Assembly (NCBI GenBank): GCA_019095985.1
Contig: CM032660.1
Location: 45,426,822-45,490,821, forward strand
Source of the DNA: Streblospio benedicti
Lineage: Eukaryota; Annelida; Polychaeta; Spionida; Spionidae
Reading direction: 5' to 3'
Length of the DNA stretch: 64,000 nt
Shown here: positions 1 through 12,080 of the stretch, piece by piece
How positions within the stretch are numbered: the first letter of the stretch is position 1
Layout: every line of letters begins with the position of its first letter
The notes under the pieces: model-generated
The model's input: the letters and a program-made list of their open reading frames with translations, nothing else
The model's database searches: none
What the model was told of the DNA's origin: nothing
Program-made: the position numbers and the translations under genes

Positions 1-153
1 AATTGTTTTAGAGTTTCAATGACATGCATTATTAATGCGACTCGATGCAGAACAATTACACTTGTTCTTTTCACACACACAAAGTCTTTGTCATCAATTA
101 GACAATTACTAAGACACACTCTCTACACTACCTCTTATAGAATATGCACTTGC

Positions 154-855
154 CTGACAAGCAGCACGAGTCGTAGAAATGGTCGGAGCACTGGCACCCC
201 GTCCCGGCAGAGTACTGGCCGCCATTGTAGCACTCGGTGTTGCAAGGCTTCGACTTGATATCGTGGGCAACGTTGAGGCAGGGCATGTCCCCGTGCTCTT
301 CTTTACCCCACCAGTCACCTTCTTTGTCTTTGCAGTAACAATAATATATCCATGTTTGAGTCATGATTCCGCCCCCGCATGTTTTAGAACACTGACTCCA
401 TCCACAATCTGGACTTTGGGTGACGTATGGTTTCCAGCCATTTGGATCGCAGTGAGTGTTGTCACGTTGTTGGACCCAGCGGCAGTTTTCAAGGTTATCA
501 TGACACATGCCACGATATTCCTGAAAACAATATTAATCACATGTGATTTGACTAAAAGAATCAAATTAAGATAGCAAACAAGAATATTTATTACTGTAGA
601 ATACTATCATACCGTTGTTTGTTTGGAAAAGGTATATGCTTAACAATGTAATAAATTGCAGATAAAATAGAAGTCACAGCCCATCTTAAATAAAATTAAT
701 TGCAAGTAGCCCATGCTTTAGAGTAAATTATAAAGATTTAAAATAAATCATGCACAACAACTTACACATTCGCCTGGTTTACATCCTAAATTTTGGGCAT
801 ATCCTTTGAAACAAAGAATCCCAAATAATATCCATGTTATTCCAAAAGCCGCCAT
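154..855 (-). CDS. Unit A: secreted TSP1/EGF-like small protein, two visible exons
   Basis: Exon 1 (855 down to 766) encodes 30 residues: Met, a hydrophobic signal peptide, then QNLGCKPGEC, ending at a GTAAG donor in phase 0. Exon 2 (520 down to 154) follows a TTTTCAG acceptor and is in frame. It contains a CHDNLENCRW segment, a TSP1-like core (WSQCSKTCGGG) with a CYCK stretch, the family motif WWGKEEHGD, and a C-terminal half-EGF pattern (CYNGG...CQCSDHFYDSCC). The exon ends at AG|GCAAGT, a good GC-type donor, in phase 1. Without splicing there, the frame would stop after SGKCIFYKR at 128. The last exon would lie left of the window or was not recognised. The product is probably secreted. Its role is unknown: TSP1 and EGF modules usually bind matrix or other proteins, but nothing here names a partner. 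It is the first of a tandem minus-strand family that includes units B, C and D. Confidence 0.75.
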
Positions 856-888
856 GTCTAGAAAACTGTGCTTCTGAATGCAAAGCCT

Positions 889-900
889 CCTTATATAGAT
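889..900 (-). promoter_or_regulatory. TATA box of unit A
   Basis: On the minus strand TATATAAGG begins 42 bases before the unit A ATG. The same element lies at nearly the same distance in units B, C and H. If transcription starts about 30 bases downstream, as is usual for a TATA box, the leader is only about 10 bases long. Confidence 0.6.
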
Positions 901-2989
901 GTAGACAAAGTGGTATCCAGGTAACATATCAATAAATTCAAAAACGAAAACATGCCAAAAATCAAATTAACACCTTGAGCAATGAACGACTAATACTAGG
1001 TTACATCACACAAGATGTGTTGATAACAAGGAATGATAAAATTGGTTGCCATGGTGAATCACGTCTCCACGGCACATGACTACTTTTGACAAGGAAATAT
1101 AATCATATTGATATTCTCATACATGGATTATAGTTATCTCCTGCAACTAAGCTACAACTTGAATGGTCATAAATAATAGCATGCAGTTTAAATAGATGTT
1201 GTGTAACTGACATTTAGAGTAAATATTACTTGTTTGATAGATATTATAAGGAAAGCAACGCCACTGGTAATTAGTGTCCCTACCAGTTTCCATGTGAGCA
1301 ATCCCACATTGTCTATAAAAATGATAAGTAAACCCAACAGTATCTGACATTTGTTTAGTACGGTATCACAGAAACCACAATGTTATAAATCTTATATGCG
1401 ATAATGCGAACCATTTTCAGCTACAATATCAACGACTCCACAAGAAAAGAAAATACCAAGATCACGCACACACAGTGCAACTGGCAGATGATGTCCATAA
1501 CATATAAAGTTAGTTGTCTTGCAATATCACAACTTCACGTTAGTGTGTGATTTACACTTTTACGCGAACCAGCACATTTATAATTTTATCTCTCGTATAA
1601 CTGTTAGAATCACCTGGCATCACAGAGCACGCACGATAAATGCGTCGTTGGCATAATCTTCCAATTGATGCTAAGATACACATACTGAGCAAAGCTGAAA
1701 TGGATTGAGTGGCATATAAAGCAGGGACGAATTCAGAAATTTGAGACCGGGGGGGGGCTAATTTTCAAATTTGAGAGCGGGGGGGCTAATTTTCAAATTT
1801 TGAGAGCGGGGGCGGGGGATTTGTCCGTGCGTGGGGGCAGATCCAGGTTTTTGGAAAAGGGACGTAAGGAAAACATAAGGAGAGGGGGGGTTCACTTACG
1901 GGATTTCATGAAAAAACCTATGAAAATGAAGTATTTTGGTGGTAAAAAAGGGGGGGCGGGGGGGGGCTAAATTGTAGGGGCGGGGGGCTTTAAGGCTAAT
2001 ATGGCAGGCTAGAGCCCCCCGAGCCCCCCCGCTGGATCCGTCCCTGTAAAGGAAGTGAGATAAAATACCGGGAAATAGTTTGAAAAACGCACTGTGTGAA
2101 AATCTCCATGGTGTCAAAAAGAGTAATGTAGCGGTTCAAGGAAGTGGGATGTTGGGAAAAGGCTGAAAAGGGTGTGTGGGAAATATGGCCCATAATGAGG
2201 GTAAGGTGACCTCTAAGAGAATGAAAGTAGTCTAAAGTATAATTCAGGTCAACAATATTAGTTTTTTAGAATTAGTGGCACGTTCTTTTTACAGTACACA
2301 ATAGGTGTATGACAGGGCCCGTATGACAGCAATTGGCTGTATCATATTCATGCTAAAAATGACGTACACGGTTTCGTTCACCTACCTTTTTTTAGCGCAT
2401 TCATTGCTAATTGTTATATAATTGATATTGACGAATTTGAATCACCGTAGCTACACAAAAGTCGTTATCATACACTTGTGTTTTGGCTATGAAAAATCTT
2501 TTTGAAATGATGCATCCATCTTTTAATCCACTTTGGTAAGCACCTGCTTTTGCTTTTAAAAGCACTAGTGTAACATTAACTGCTAACTGTATGTAAAAAG
2601 GCAAAAGCACAGTTCTGAATGATAATAAAACTCAATATTTAAGATTAGATATTGAATACATATACGATGGGTAGTGGTTATATATATGCTGGTGGGTGGG
2701 GGAAATTCCATAAGAAATTCCATAAGAAAATGAAACTAATTGAGATGAAAACGGTGTACTGACAGTACGGGCAATGCCATCTCACGTGCACAATGTTCTA
2801 TATCTATGCTCAGTCCAACATTAAAACGACACACTTCAAATGCAGTTTTAAATGTGATTCCAAAATGTCACTAAACTTCATCCATGACTATTAAAATCCA
2901 ACCATGAGTTTCAACAAACGTTTTACTTTAAAACACTGTGAAAATATGTTTATATAATACGTAATCTAGAAAATTACGTTATTACAGCA
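901..2989. other. Intergenic stretch between units A and B (apart from the repeat at 1723-2045)
   Basis: AT-rich sequence with no coding pattern that I trust. The only structured part is the G-rich inverted-repeat element listed separately. Confidence 0.5.
1723..2045. repeat. G-rich MITE with a related element inside it
   Basis: The ends are inverted: AGGGACGAATTCAG on the left and CTGGATCCGTCCCT on the right. From about 1836 the interior carries the motif GGCAGATCCAGGTTTTTGG and a core (TTCATGAAAAAACCTATG...AAGTATTTTGGTGG) shared with the elements at 6556, 32159, 37243 and 37687. The left part has a repeated CTAATTTTCAAATTTGAGAG motif between G runs. It encodes nothing. It is probably a non-autonomous DNA transposon inserted beside or into a relative. 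Confidence 0.55.
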
Positions 2990-3854
2990 GCACGCCAAAT
3001 GTTTGAATGAGCTAAAGATCTGGATGAATGATAATCACTTGAAACCGAACGAGGATAAAACTGAATATATGTTGATGGGAAGGTCGTCTCCCATCAACAA
3101 GACGGATGTGCATCTGACACTGAACAGAGGTCCTCTGATAATTTTTTGAAGATGGCCATTGGAGTTATTTTTCATACTGACCTTTCGATGGTTAATCCTC
3201 ACATAAACAACCTGTCACCGGTGCTATGTTCAACTGTGGAATATTGCAAAGATACGTGCTAAATCTTACTGATTATACCGCAGCCACCTTTATGCAAGTT
3301 TTTGTAAGCTCACGCTTGGGCAGCTGTAATAGCTTGCTATATAGCATAAGTGATTCTGAAATACAAAAACTCTAACGTGTACAAAATTCTGCTGCACGCA
3401 CTGCCTGTGGTCTGAAGAAGCATGACCATATTACACCTGCACTCAAAAAACTCCACAGGCTGCCAATACAACAGCGCATAAGATACATTTGTTTGATGGT
3501 GTTCAAAACCAGATTGGTTAAATCTCCTAGATACGTCCAACACATTATAAAATATATATAAGGAACAGTCTTCTAGTTTGTCATGGCATATCCCACGATT
3601 TTCCTGCAAGCATGTTTAGGTTGAAACCCCAGTTAAAACATAAACTGCCTACCCGTCATCTCCGATCTTCAAATGCAAACCTAGTCCAAGCAGGGAGAGC
3701 AAGGACAAGATGTGGAGAAAGATCTTTCCGCATTGTTGGCCCCATGGTGTGGAATAATCTTCCAAATTCACTGAGAGTACTGACTGATGTTGATGAGTTT
3801 AAAAAAGAGCTCAAACGTACCTTTTCAGAACAGCTTTTGACACTTGAAATTTGA
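2990..3854 (+). mobile_element. CR1/L2-like LINE remnant, 3' part of reverse transcriptase ORF
   Basis: Broken plus-strand frames read like the C-terminal part of a CR1/L2/Jockey-type ORF2. There is a CLNELKIWMNDNHLKPNEDK segment near 3000, LLHALPVV and HSKNSTGCQYNSA-like thumb sequence around 3390-3480, and a clear end block at 3612-3854 with ERSFRIVGPMVWNNLP and a final FKKELKRTF helix before the stop. It is 5'-truncated and has several stops and frame changes, so it is old and inactive. A block of about 75 bases of a different origin sits in the middle (next entry). Confidence 0.7.
3565..3640 (-). pseudogene. Captured fragment of a unit B-type exon inside the LINE
   Basis: On the minus strand this reads CAG acceptor then ENRGICHDKLEDCS, almost the same as the first 12 codons of unit B exon 2, and it includes about 40 bases of the intron upstream. 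The matching block at unit B is about 4350-4430. The rest of the exon is missing. The LINE reads on both sides of it, so it is a copied or inserted piece, not a gene. Confidence 0.7.
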
Positions 3855-4052
3855 GTAAAACTTTATTAGGTAGGAAATGATCAACCAAAATGAACTATAT
3901 CTACATACAAATGTATAGAGCAATATTCATGTATTAGTTTGTAAATGTTTGTGACTGGTTAAATCAATTGATGCACATATATGTAAACTAGCTATAGCAC
4001 GTTAAGTGGTCTGCTAGTATAAAATCAAATTATTATTATTATCATTACTTGC

Positions 4053-4691
4053 CTTGCTCACAGCAGAGGCCATAGAAGGTGGGAGTACACAGACATCTCG
4101 GTCTCGTCGGTTTGGAATTCGGTCCATCAACGCCCCCATTGGCGCAGCAACATCGACGGTTGCACGTCCCTTGCTCGGATATGGACTGTTTATTGAGACA
4201 CTGTATGGTCCCGTGTGGTTCTTTGCCCCAGAAGTCCCCACCCTTTCTCTTGCAATAGCACATATAGTGTCTGTATCTAGTCTTGGTTCCATCACCGCAA
4301 CTCGTAGAGCAACCGCTCCAGGATGTCCATGATCTTAAGTAACAACTGTCGTCTTCCAGTTTGTCATGACATATGCCACGATTTTCCTGAAAGCACGTTT
4401 AGGTTGAAACCCCAGTTAAAACCTAAACTACTGACTTTCAAAAATACATTTTCACGAATGACTATGAACAAGTTTCAAGATCATGTTGAATATATTATGC
4501 ATGTATAGGATATGCAAAATGGAATCAACTGTTGAATAAATACAAATTGAAACAGAACGATACACATGTAAGTGGTAATATTATTGCTAATGAAATGTAC
4601 ATACGCATTCCTCCGGATATGGTTTACAACCTAAATTCTGTGCATGAATCCCCAAAACATAAGTCGCAAGCAATATCCATACGGAAGCCAT
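4053..4691 (-). CDS. Unit B: secreted TSP1/EGF-like small protein
   Basis: Exon 1 (4691-4605, 29 codons) encodes the signal peptide MASVWILLATYVLGIHA then QNLGCKPYPEEC, with a GTATGT donor in phase 0. Exon 2 (4386-4053) follows a CTTTCAG acceptor. It reads ENRGICHDKLEDDSC, a TSP1 core WTSWSGCSTSCGDGTKTR, CYCKRKGGDFWGKEPHG, then RRCCCANGG and a C-terminal CTPTFYGLCC. The exon ends at AAG|GCAAGT, a GC-type donor in phase 1; reading through would stop two codons later. The frame is open throughout, so the gene looks intact. Compared with unit A the EGF-like end has an extra Cys pair and a longer loop containing KPTRPR. A conserved TATA box lies 42 bases upstream of the ATG. Probably secreted; ligand unknown. 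The last exon was not found. Confidence 0.75.
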
Positions 4692-4726
4692 TGCTGTAAT
4701 GTAACTCCTGTTCAGCATATGACGGC

Positions 4727-4737
4727 TTATATACACA
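4727..4737 (-). promoter_or_regulatory. TATA box of unit B
   Basis: Minus-strand TGTATATAAGC, first T of TATATAAG 42 bases before the ATG, the same spacing as in unit A. Confidence 0.6.
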
Positions 4738-6287
4738 GAACATTTTCAATTAATGTAGTATGCCTAGCAACAAGCTGCCATAAATCTATGTGCAAGGTGT
4801 TATTTTGTGACCACATTTACATCACAGCTGGGAAGAGATAAGACATCTTAATCCACACACATGTTCCGAAATGGTGTCCAGAGATAAAGATGTGTGGTTT
4901 CCCGGCTAAATCACAGCTTCACCGATGCATGTGATGTAATACCAAAGGTGCAATATAAATCATGATTTAAAATACCAAATTTATCCATTGTTCTCTGCGT
5001 GTTGTTTCTTTGCATATATAAATCTTTTCTTTTTGCTAAGCAACTCATTTCATGACAAATGACAGTGATAAAATATATTGGTTAATATTTTAGCAATATG
5101 TGAGGTTACTTCAGTATATTCATTTGTGGTACACATAAAAAGATTCATTCAATTGAGAGTGAAATATTCAAAATATAGTTTATTTTTTACTTAAGTAGTG
5201 GACACAGCAGCTGATGGTCAGCAGTTGAATTTTCCATTCTGTTTTGAAGAGATAACTTTACAGGTTGTGAAACGCCATGAAGTGTGTGTTTGTACTATTT
5301 GGGCAAAAATTGAACTGTATCTCAAACATTCGTGGTACATGTATTGCTTGCCAATATTCGTGATGCATTCCTCTTTATCACATTTGAAGTAAGAATACAT
5401 ATAGAGTAGGAATTATTGACAGAGCATATTCTTAAGGGCGGGTGAGCTTTGAGCACAGAAACCCGTTCGTGGATGCTGCCTACGCTTGTCCATCATGTAG
5501 ACCATAACAATGGCTCGCAATGGAAGAACTATCAATTATGTCCCTATGCAGACCAGGTGGACTATGTATGTGGTACAAAGTCGCCGCGTGACCTCGGGAT
5601 CTTAGTATGCATACTTTATTGCATCGAAAATCGTATTGAAAAGATTGTGCAGTGTCGGGTTGTTTTAAATGTAGATGTCCTTGTAGATGTGTCATTATAC
5701 CACTCTATCGAGGACATACCCTTGAATACTCTTCTCTGATTGGCTGAGATCCAAACTCAGCCAGACATAATTTCTCCATAACATTGTCCTCTGAGAGTAG
5801 ACGCATCCTTTGATTATTAAAGGAAGGAAATTTGTTGATCGGATACTGCTTTGTCACTGTAAACAAAGGCCGCAGTAACTTTCAGTTAAATCTCGTCTCA
5901 TTCATTAGAGTATGGGGAATTATAATCCTTTAAGCCGTTTTGTGCAACTAGCCATGAACTGTTATCGCTGTACTGTAATTAATTACAGTTGAACAAACCT
6001 TTACAGTATTCAGCAATAATGTGTTGCCTATTGACAGCCGATCCATTCTGACCAATACAGACTTTGAAACACAAAAGAAGCATACATTAAGAATATGATA
6101 AACCTAGTGTCTTATATTAGTTTCAGTGATCGCAATAGCTTAAACAATTGTAATATCATGGATAATGTGTACAAAACCAGTGACAAGCGATGAGACTAAT
6201 GGCTATGTGTTACTTGGTGTAGTCAATGTGTAGCATTTTCCATTAAAAACTGTTTGTGAAGGTTAATCGTGGTATAATGAATACATG

Positions 6288-6418
6288 TATGTCATTTTTT
6301 TCGGTTAATATGCATGAATCAATGCCCTCATTCGGCAAATATCGCCCTTGCAATCTCGGGCATTATTCACCCAATTCGGACATTGATTCATGTATATTGA
6401 CCTCAAAACCATGACATA
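6288..6418. repeat. Foldback MITE of about 130 bases
   Basis: The arms TATGTCAT...GGTTAATATGCATGAATCAATG and CATTGATTCATGTATATTGACC...ATGACATA are inverted copies with a few mismatches around a short centre. It has no coding capacity. The family is not identified. Confidence 0.55.
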
Positions 6419-6555
6419 TTTCGTCAATTTCCTATACTGCAATTCACCTACAATAACATCAGGTCATTGGCACCATTGCCTTTCTCAAATCCGCGGGCAG
6501 CATAGAACACTTGTTCTTATGGCATTCAGTGAAACGTAAACTACATATACGTACC

Positions 6556-6694
6556 GTAGGCAGATCCAGGTTTTTGGAAAAGGGGGGGGGGGCGGGGCGC
6601 ACTTAAGGGACTTCATGAAAAACCCTATGAAAATGAAGTATTTTGGTGGGGAAAGGGGGGAGCGCCCCCTGCACCACCCCCTGGATCTGCCTAC
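6556..6694. repeat. GGCAGATCCAGG-type MITE, complete copy
   Basis: GTAGGCAGATCCAGG opens it and CCTGGATCTGCCTAC closes it, an uninterrupted 15-base inverted repeat over 139 bases. The G-rich left part, the ACTTCATGAAAAACCCTATG core and the C-rich right part match the copies at 1836, 32159, 37243 and 37687. The TA at each end may be a target duplication. Confidence 0.7.
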
Positions 6695-7276
6695 AGACAT
6701 TCTTTTTACCCTGGTGTCGTATTGATGGATCAATAGGCGAAGTGAATAGCTGGGGACATTGTGGAATCAGGACCCTCAGACGTTCCGAAAGGCTACTTGC
6801 ACGTTAGATGGAGCGTTCGGGAAATCATACTAATTTCGTAACGAACAAGGCTTTTGAAAGGATTATATGTACACGTATTAAATTCATTATTAAACAGAGA
6901 AAGATGAAGTATTGTTTCCCAACAGATGTTCTTTACCTGCGAAGTCACTACAGCGCCACGTATAAAGATTTCTTCTTTATAACACTTATTAAACACATAT
7001 AGTTTGATTTTAAAACTTTTTCTAACATAGACGGCCCTTTAGGAGTAGATCCAACACATCACCATACACATAGACATCAGTGGAGATTAAATTGATTATA
7101 CAAATAAAATGGGTAAGAATAGTCCTCTCAAAAATGAAGCCGACACAGCCATAGCAGCTACAATTGACAGATGTTCTTCGCCTAAGTGTGATTCGATGAT
7201 GAGACAACATACCGACTAACAAAAATGCACGGCCCGATTCAACTTTATATTCTTGACTATCAAACAGTGGCGTTAC

Positions 7277-8237
7277 CTGATAAACAGCAGGAGTCGTAGA
7301 AATGATCGGTACACTGGCACCTGGATGACGAGAAGACGCCCCCGTTGTAGCACTTGTTGTTGCACGCCTGCGACTCCGTGGTATTGGGGGTGTTGTGGCA
7401 GGGTATATCGCCGTGTTCATCCTTTCCCCACCACCAGCCGCCTGTGCAGATACATTATAATGTTCACTAAATTGACACCTTCCTCTGCTCTGAATTTACA
7501 GGGAATGGCAACTGCATATGAATTTACTCATTTTAATGCCCAGTACAATTTCAGTGCTAATTGAGCACTCTTTAAACTTCAGCTCTTTCATAGACTTCAG
7601 CACTTATTGGTTGGGTAAATCAGACAAAGTGAGCACATGATCTCGGCTGAAAATATTACATTTTACAGTAATATCAATTTTATTTCATATTACTGAATAC
7701 ATGAATGTTATGATTATTGTAGGTGTTAATTAGAAACGACCAATTGACTACTTTAACACCATTGTGTATTCCAAACCTGTGTCATGGCAACGACACCGTC
7801 TCTCCACGACCCGAGTTCTCGTGCCGCCTCCACACGTCTTGGAGCAAGCACTCCAGCTGCTCACCGGACTTGATCGACAGTTGGTGAGCATATCATGGCA
7901 CACCTCACGATATTCCTGCAAACATAGAGGTACGCGATATTTGTAATTGTTTTACAATTTCGTTCAATAATAGTCATTCAACGGACCATTTCTTTTTTAC
8001 TTCTCTGTAAAATGATTAGTAAGCTTTATTTTAGTTTGGATCTGTACGCAGTATATGGGTGTTTATGATGTCTGCATGATACTCAAAACGGATCCCTACT
8101 TACACATTATAAGGAATATTGAATAATGTACTCTAAAATATACTTACACACTCCTGCGGTGTACAACCGTTGTCAGCATCGCGATCTCCTGACGCCAACA
8201 TGACAAACACGCTCCAGACGATCCATGTGGGAGCCAT
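7277..8237 (-). CDS. Unit C: secreted TSP1/EGF-like small protein with an extra intron
   Basis: Exon 1 (8237-8148) gives MAPTWIVWSVFVMLASGDRD then ADNGCTPQEC and a GTAAGTA donor, phase 0. Exon 2 (7915-7777) follows TTTGCAG and reads EYREVCHDMLTNC and a TSP1 core WSACSKTCGGGTRTR, ending CRCHDTG at a GTTTGG donor in phase 1. Exon 3 (7441-7277) follows CTGCACAG and continues GWWWGKDEHGDIPC, CNNKCYNGG, CQCTDHFYDSCCLSG to an AG|GTAACG donor, phase 1. All phases agree, so the gene looks intact. The intron between exons 2 and 3 is absent from units A, B and D, which carry the same region in one exon. A TATA box precedes it. The terminal exon was not found. Confidence 0.75.
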
Positions 8238-8272
8238 GGTCTACCTTGCTTTCATTGCAGGCAAACTACATC

Positions 8273-8283
8273 CTTATATACAG
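8273..8283 (-). promoter_or_regulatory. TATA box of unit C
   Basis: Minus-strand TGTATATAAGG, 43 bases from the first T of TATATAAGG to the ATG, matching units A and B. Confidence 0.6.
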
Positions 8284-8289
8284 TATATG

Positions 8290-11200
8290 GTAACTTAGCA
8301 ACAATGGATAATGAATCCAAACGCTACATAACATTCAGCAAATGTGTTAACGTCACAGCCAAAGCAGGAAACTGAGCTACCTCACACACTTTCCAGATGT
8401 GAATCCAGGAAGAGTTGATACACCTGTGATAAATGATAATTTCGCTGATACATGTATTACTATATCTATCTGACAGCAATGATACATATTGAAAAATAAA
8501 TTCTCTCCGTAGATATAATCATATCACACATATATAAAGCATAAAAATAGAAATCACGGGGCATATATTTAATATGTGACTTGGTTTTTTTGGTTCATGT
8601 GTAGCATTAATGTTGACGATTTCGTATCCAACTCATGAGGGCGAGTTTTCGTTTTTAGATTATGGTCTATATACATGTGTATTTTGAGAGAAATGTCGAT
8701 GTTCTACAGCTCACTTAAGTAAATAGCTGTAACTGAAGTTTGCCCAAAACAATATGGACAATCAGAAGAATGCATATATTCTTCTTTATTATTTGAAACA
8801 ACGTGTCAATCTATAAGGTATTATTCGAAATTTTGAAGAAAATATAGAAGCAAAGTAAGTCTGAAATGTGTCGATTGTTAACTATTGATGCATGCAAAAA
8901 AGATCTATATGGAAGTGTGTATGTGCGGTAGAACTTGCCTTGAAAACCACCTGGCTGAACAGAACAACCATTCATGTAACAATGCCCTGAATTTGAAATT
9001 TCTTTGAACACGATTGTGAGTCTTAATTGTGTGCTTGAATTCATAGCACTATAATTGTAATTGAACTGACACCAGTTGTATTCCAATACTTTTTGGCTTG
9101 TAACAATTCATTTTCTTATACACTTATTTTGTAAATTATTGGAAGTGATTCACACTTAAATAATGCACTTTCGTGAGATTTTTTTTATGTTTCTACATAA
9201 CTTCGAAAGATGCACTTAACCGATGCATCATATCACCGTTTGTATTGAACTTACGACAGCTTGAGTTAATGTAAACGTAATATAATATAGTTCAATGAGA
9301 CGACGCGTGCTGCTGGGTCGACTTACTTCATTCAACGGGCGAGCACGACCGTTATCGCAGATCGTATCGTACTTCATGGACGTAAGAACACCACGGTTGT
9401 CGTAGATCTTCACGAAACCGCTATAGAGAGCAAAGGTGTTTATGAGAATTATCTATGTGTCTCAAAATGGGATCTCTCAAAATGTTGGCATCGAATTTTA
9501 TGAACGTTTATGTATAGTTTTTTTTCATATGAGTTGAGAGACATCGGGTGAATATTTTTCCATGCACCTTTTCAAAGCCCGGGCCCTTCTTCAAAAAGAT
9601 CACACGATAATGATGGCTATTGAACGATAATCTTGGACGACACTATGCACGATCATATTTGTTCCAACCCGTTACATAAAGCAAACCCACAACACACTAC
9701 CCATCATCTGATTTGATAGAACTGAACTAAGTATGTAAGATCGGTAAACATAATCACCGACATGTGCAATTGGCACTCTCTTGAAGCTGTGATCATCTTG
9801 TCGTCTTCATATTTGGCTATATCTGGGATAGGGTTTTCGTATATCAACGCGCCACAAACGATATCTAAATACTCAATAGGCCTACTCTCTTTCCTCTCAT
9901 ATCAGGTGGCTCGTCGAGTTAGTCAATCAAACTCAGTGAAAAATAAAGTCCCAATTATGAAGAGATTTACAGATTAAGTGACATACGTAATTGCAAAAGC
10001 TCACAATTAAGAGGCAATAAAAAATTCCTTCCAAATCGTGCACGTGCATAGCGTGAATATGCGCAATGTCGTTCTCGCAAACTTATTTATGCAACACGAC
10101 AGACGAGAAATAGTAGGCCTACTATCATTGTGTCTACGAAAACGACTGTACAACAGTTTTTAATGCAACAGGGCCCTGCTTATATTAAGGTGTGAGGCGA
10201 ATGGGCATAAATGTTTAAGCCATGTAAAAACTTTATAAGAAATAGTGCTGAAAGCTCCGAGGCTATGTTACTCAGCAAGAGAAACTAACATGTGTCATAA
10301 CATAACAAGTGTTGTATTTAATTTGGCGAGGGACTGCAGACCCTGGGCCAAAAATGTGCATAAGATTTTTTTTAAAGAAAACGGGTGTCTTCACAATATA
10401 ATTACAATAGGAATAGTTGATTTTTAATACAAATAATAGATATTCCGTAAGAAAATGACATAAAGCTATGGTATTATAAAAAAGTCATAATATAGAATTT
10501 TCAGACTTATAAAAGATGGGGTATTAATACCTATCCGTGAAAAAGAGCAGGAGCGGAGCCCTACCTCCATCACTATTGATAGCACCTGCCCACATCACTC
10601 TTCAACAATAAATGTTGCATAGCACTGGTCTACAGCATCCTCACTGTCCTTACACCCCACACCTCTCGTCGTCGCGACAACACACCCACCCAATGTCCAC
10701 TATTCAGTCACTATTCAAGTCAAATATTACTTTCACACCACGGGGGTACAGCATACGCACTTCCCTGATACTCCCACCCCATCACAAGCCACTGTAGTAA
10801 CAATGCCTAATTCTAAGTGTCCCATGTCATCCACATCCCCCTGCCACTAATCATAAAAAATACACCCCTCTTCCTGGCGGCACTGACCAGTGGTCTAGCA
10901 ATACTTTTTGAACGTTCTAATGTACACACAGCCCAAGTGATGAAGAGGCCGTAATGTGCATCGGCAGATTAGTATTTGAACCCATGTTGGCGTCAAATGA
11001 TACCAGCATGGCTGATGTCGTCTGTAAATTTTATTATAAAATCACCAATAGACAATTAACAACTATAACAGCACTATTTTGACGTTGAGAAACATAAACT
11101 TGCAATACAAGGAAAGATCTCCTGTAGTCAGATGGCGTCAGGTTAAAGAGAAGTTAGCCGTACAAAGAACCAAAATTAGCGTATTAATGTATAGATAGCA

Positions 11201-11369
11201 CTCATTATAATGGAGGAAAACAAAATGTGTGTCTGAAAACTCATAAAAATATATGATCTAAACATTTATCCTGCGGAACTCCTCTTCCTCCCTTGCCATA
11301 ACCTTGAAGTCCTTATCACTAATTGTGTGTCCTGTGCATTGTATTGCATAAATATTAGTGAGGATGCAT
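8290..11369. other. Gene-free stretch between unit C and the Penelope fragment
   Basis: AT-rich with no exon recognised. It contains scattered remnants near 9300-9420, 9575-9690 and 10130-10180 sharing AACGATAATC-like and ATGCAACAGGGCCC-like motifs with 14110 and 16750-16870. These look like decayed non-autonomous elements. Confidence 0.4.
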
Positions 11370-11515
11370 CAACAACTGTGGAAGTGTACCGTAAGGCGAC
11401 CCACACGGACCAATATTTGAACTTTCAATCCAACCATCATCTGGAACACAAACGTTCAGTGGTCCGCACTTTGTTCAATCGTGCCAACAACATAGTCACC
11501 ACTCCTGAACGCCCA
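11370..11515 (+). mobile_element. Penelope-like element, small internal fragment
   Basis: The plus-strand frame reads [20 protein letters not shown], then a segment ending [13 protein letters not shown]. This aligns with the post-RT linker of the two larger Penelope elements in this window (VYRKKTHTDQYLHF at about 33530; IYRKDTHTDHYLNV at about 42900). Only this piece remains, so it is an old fossil. Confidence 0.75.
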
Positions 11516-12080
11516 CCCATCTGTATCTGCCTATGTGATGTAGTTTGCTTCATTTCTTAAGTTTACATCTCCAGTCATGGATATACTGTTTTTGCTTTTT
11601 TACATTTCCCCTCTGCCCTTCTTCTCGATTGTGTAACACCAGTTTGTCCAAGACTTGCTTCTGTGGACATGCTCTGTATTGTATTGTAATTATTCTCAGT
11701 CTGCTTCATCCTCACCAATTGGGGGTTCTAGCTATAACCTATATCTATCTATCTCTAACACTTGATAGATAATACCTTGCTGTGACAAGATGAGTCTGCT
11801 TAAAGCTAATCTGTCGTGTCTCTTAAACCTTAAATGATGACACGTTCGAAATATTCTTAATATTACTTAACATTAATTAAAAAGGATACAAAACCCACTG
11901 AGCTTACCTGCAATAAAGAAATTTGTAGCTGTTTTGCTCAAGCCCTGACGTTTATAACCGATTGTATCATGATCTCTACCGTGTATATTTTCTCTGTTGT
12001 GAACGATATCAAGGTCAATAATAAACTTCTATTTATTTCGTTTTAGTTTAAACAATTCAATGTAATATATCATATGTTCT

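Larger units (their letters stand above)
4740..7270. other. Intergenic stretch between units B and C
   Basis: No convincing exon. It includes the foldback at 6288-6418 and the MITE at 6556-6694; the rest is AT-rich unique-looking sequence. An open frame at 5449-5739 lacks any family feature. Confidence 0.4.

Noticed and set aside
179-574. 131-codon plus-strand open frame opposite unit A
   Set aside because: It is the antisense shadow of the unit A exon.
5449-5739. 96-codon plus-strand open frame
   Set aside because: No signal peptide, domain or repeated pattern, no splice support, and an equally long frame on the other strand. Chance.
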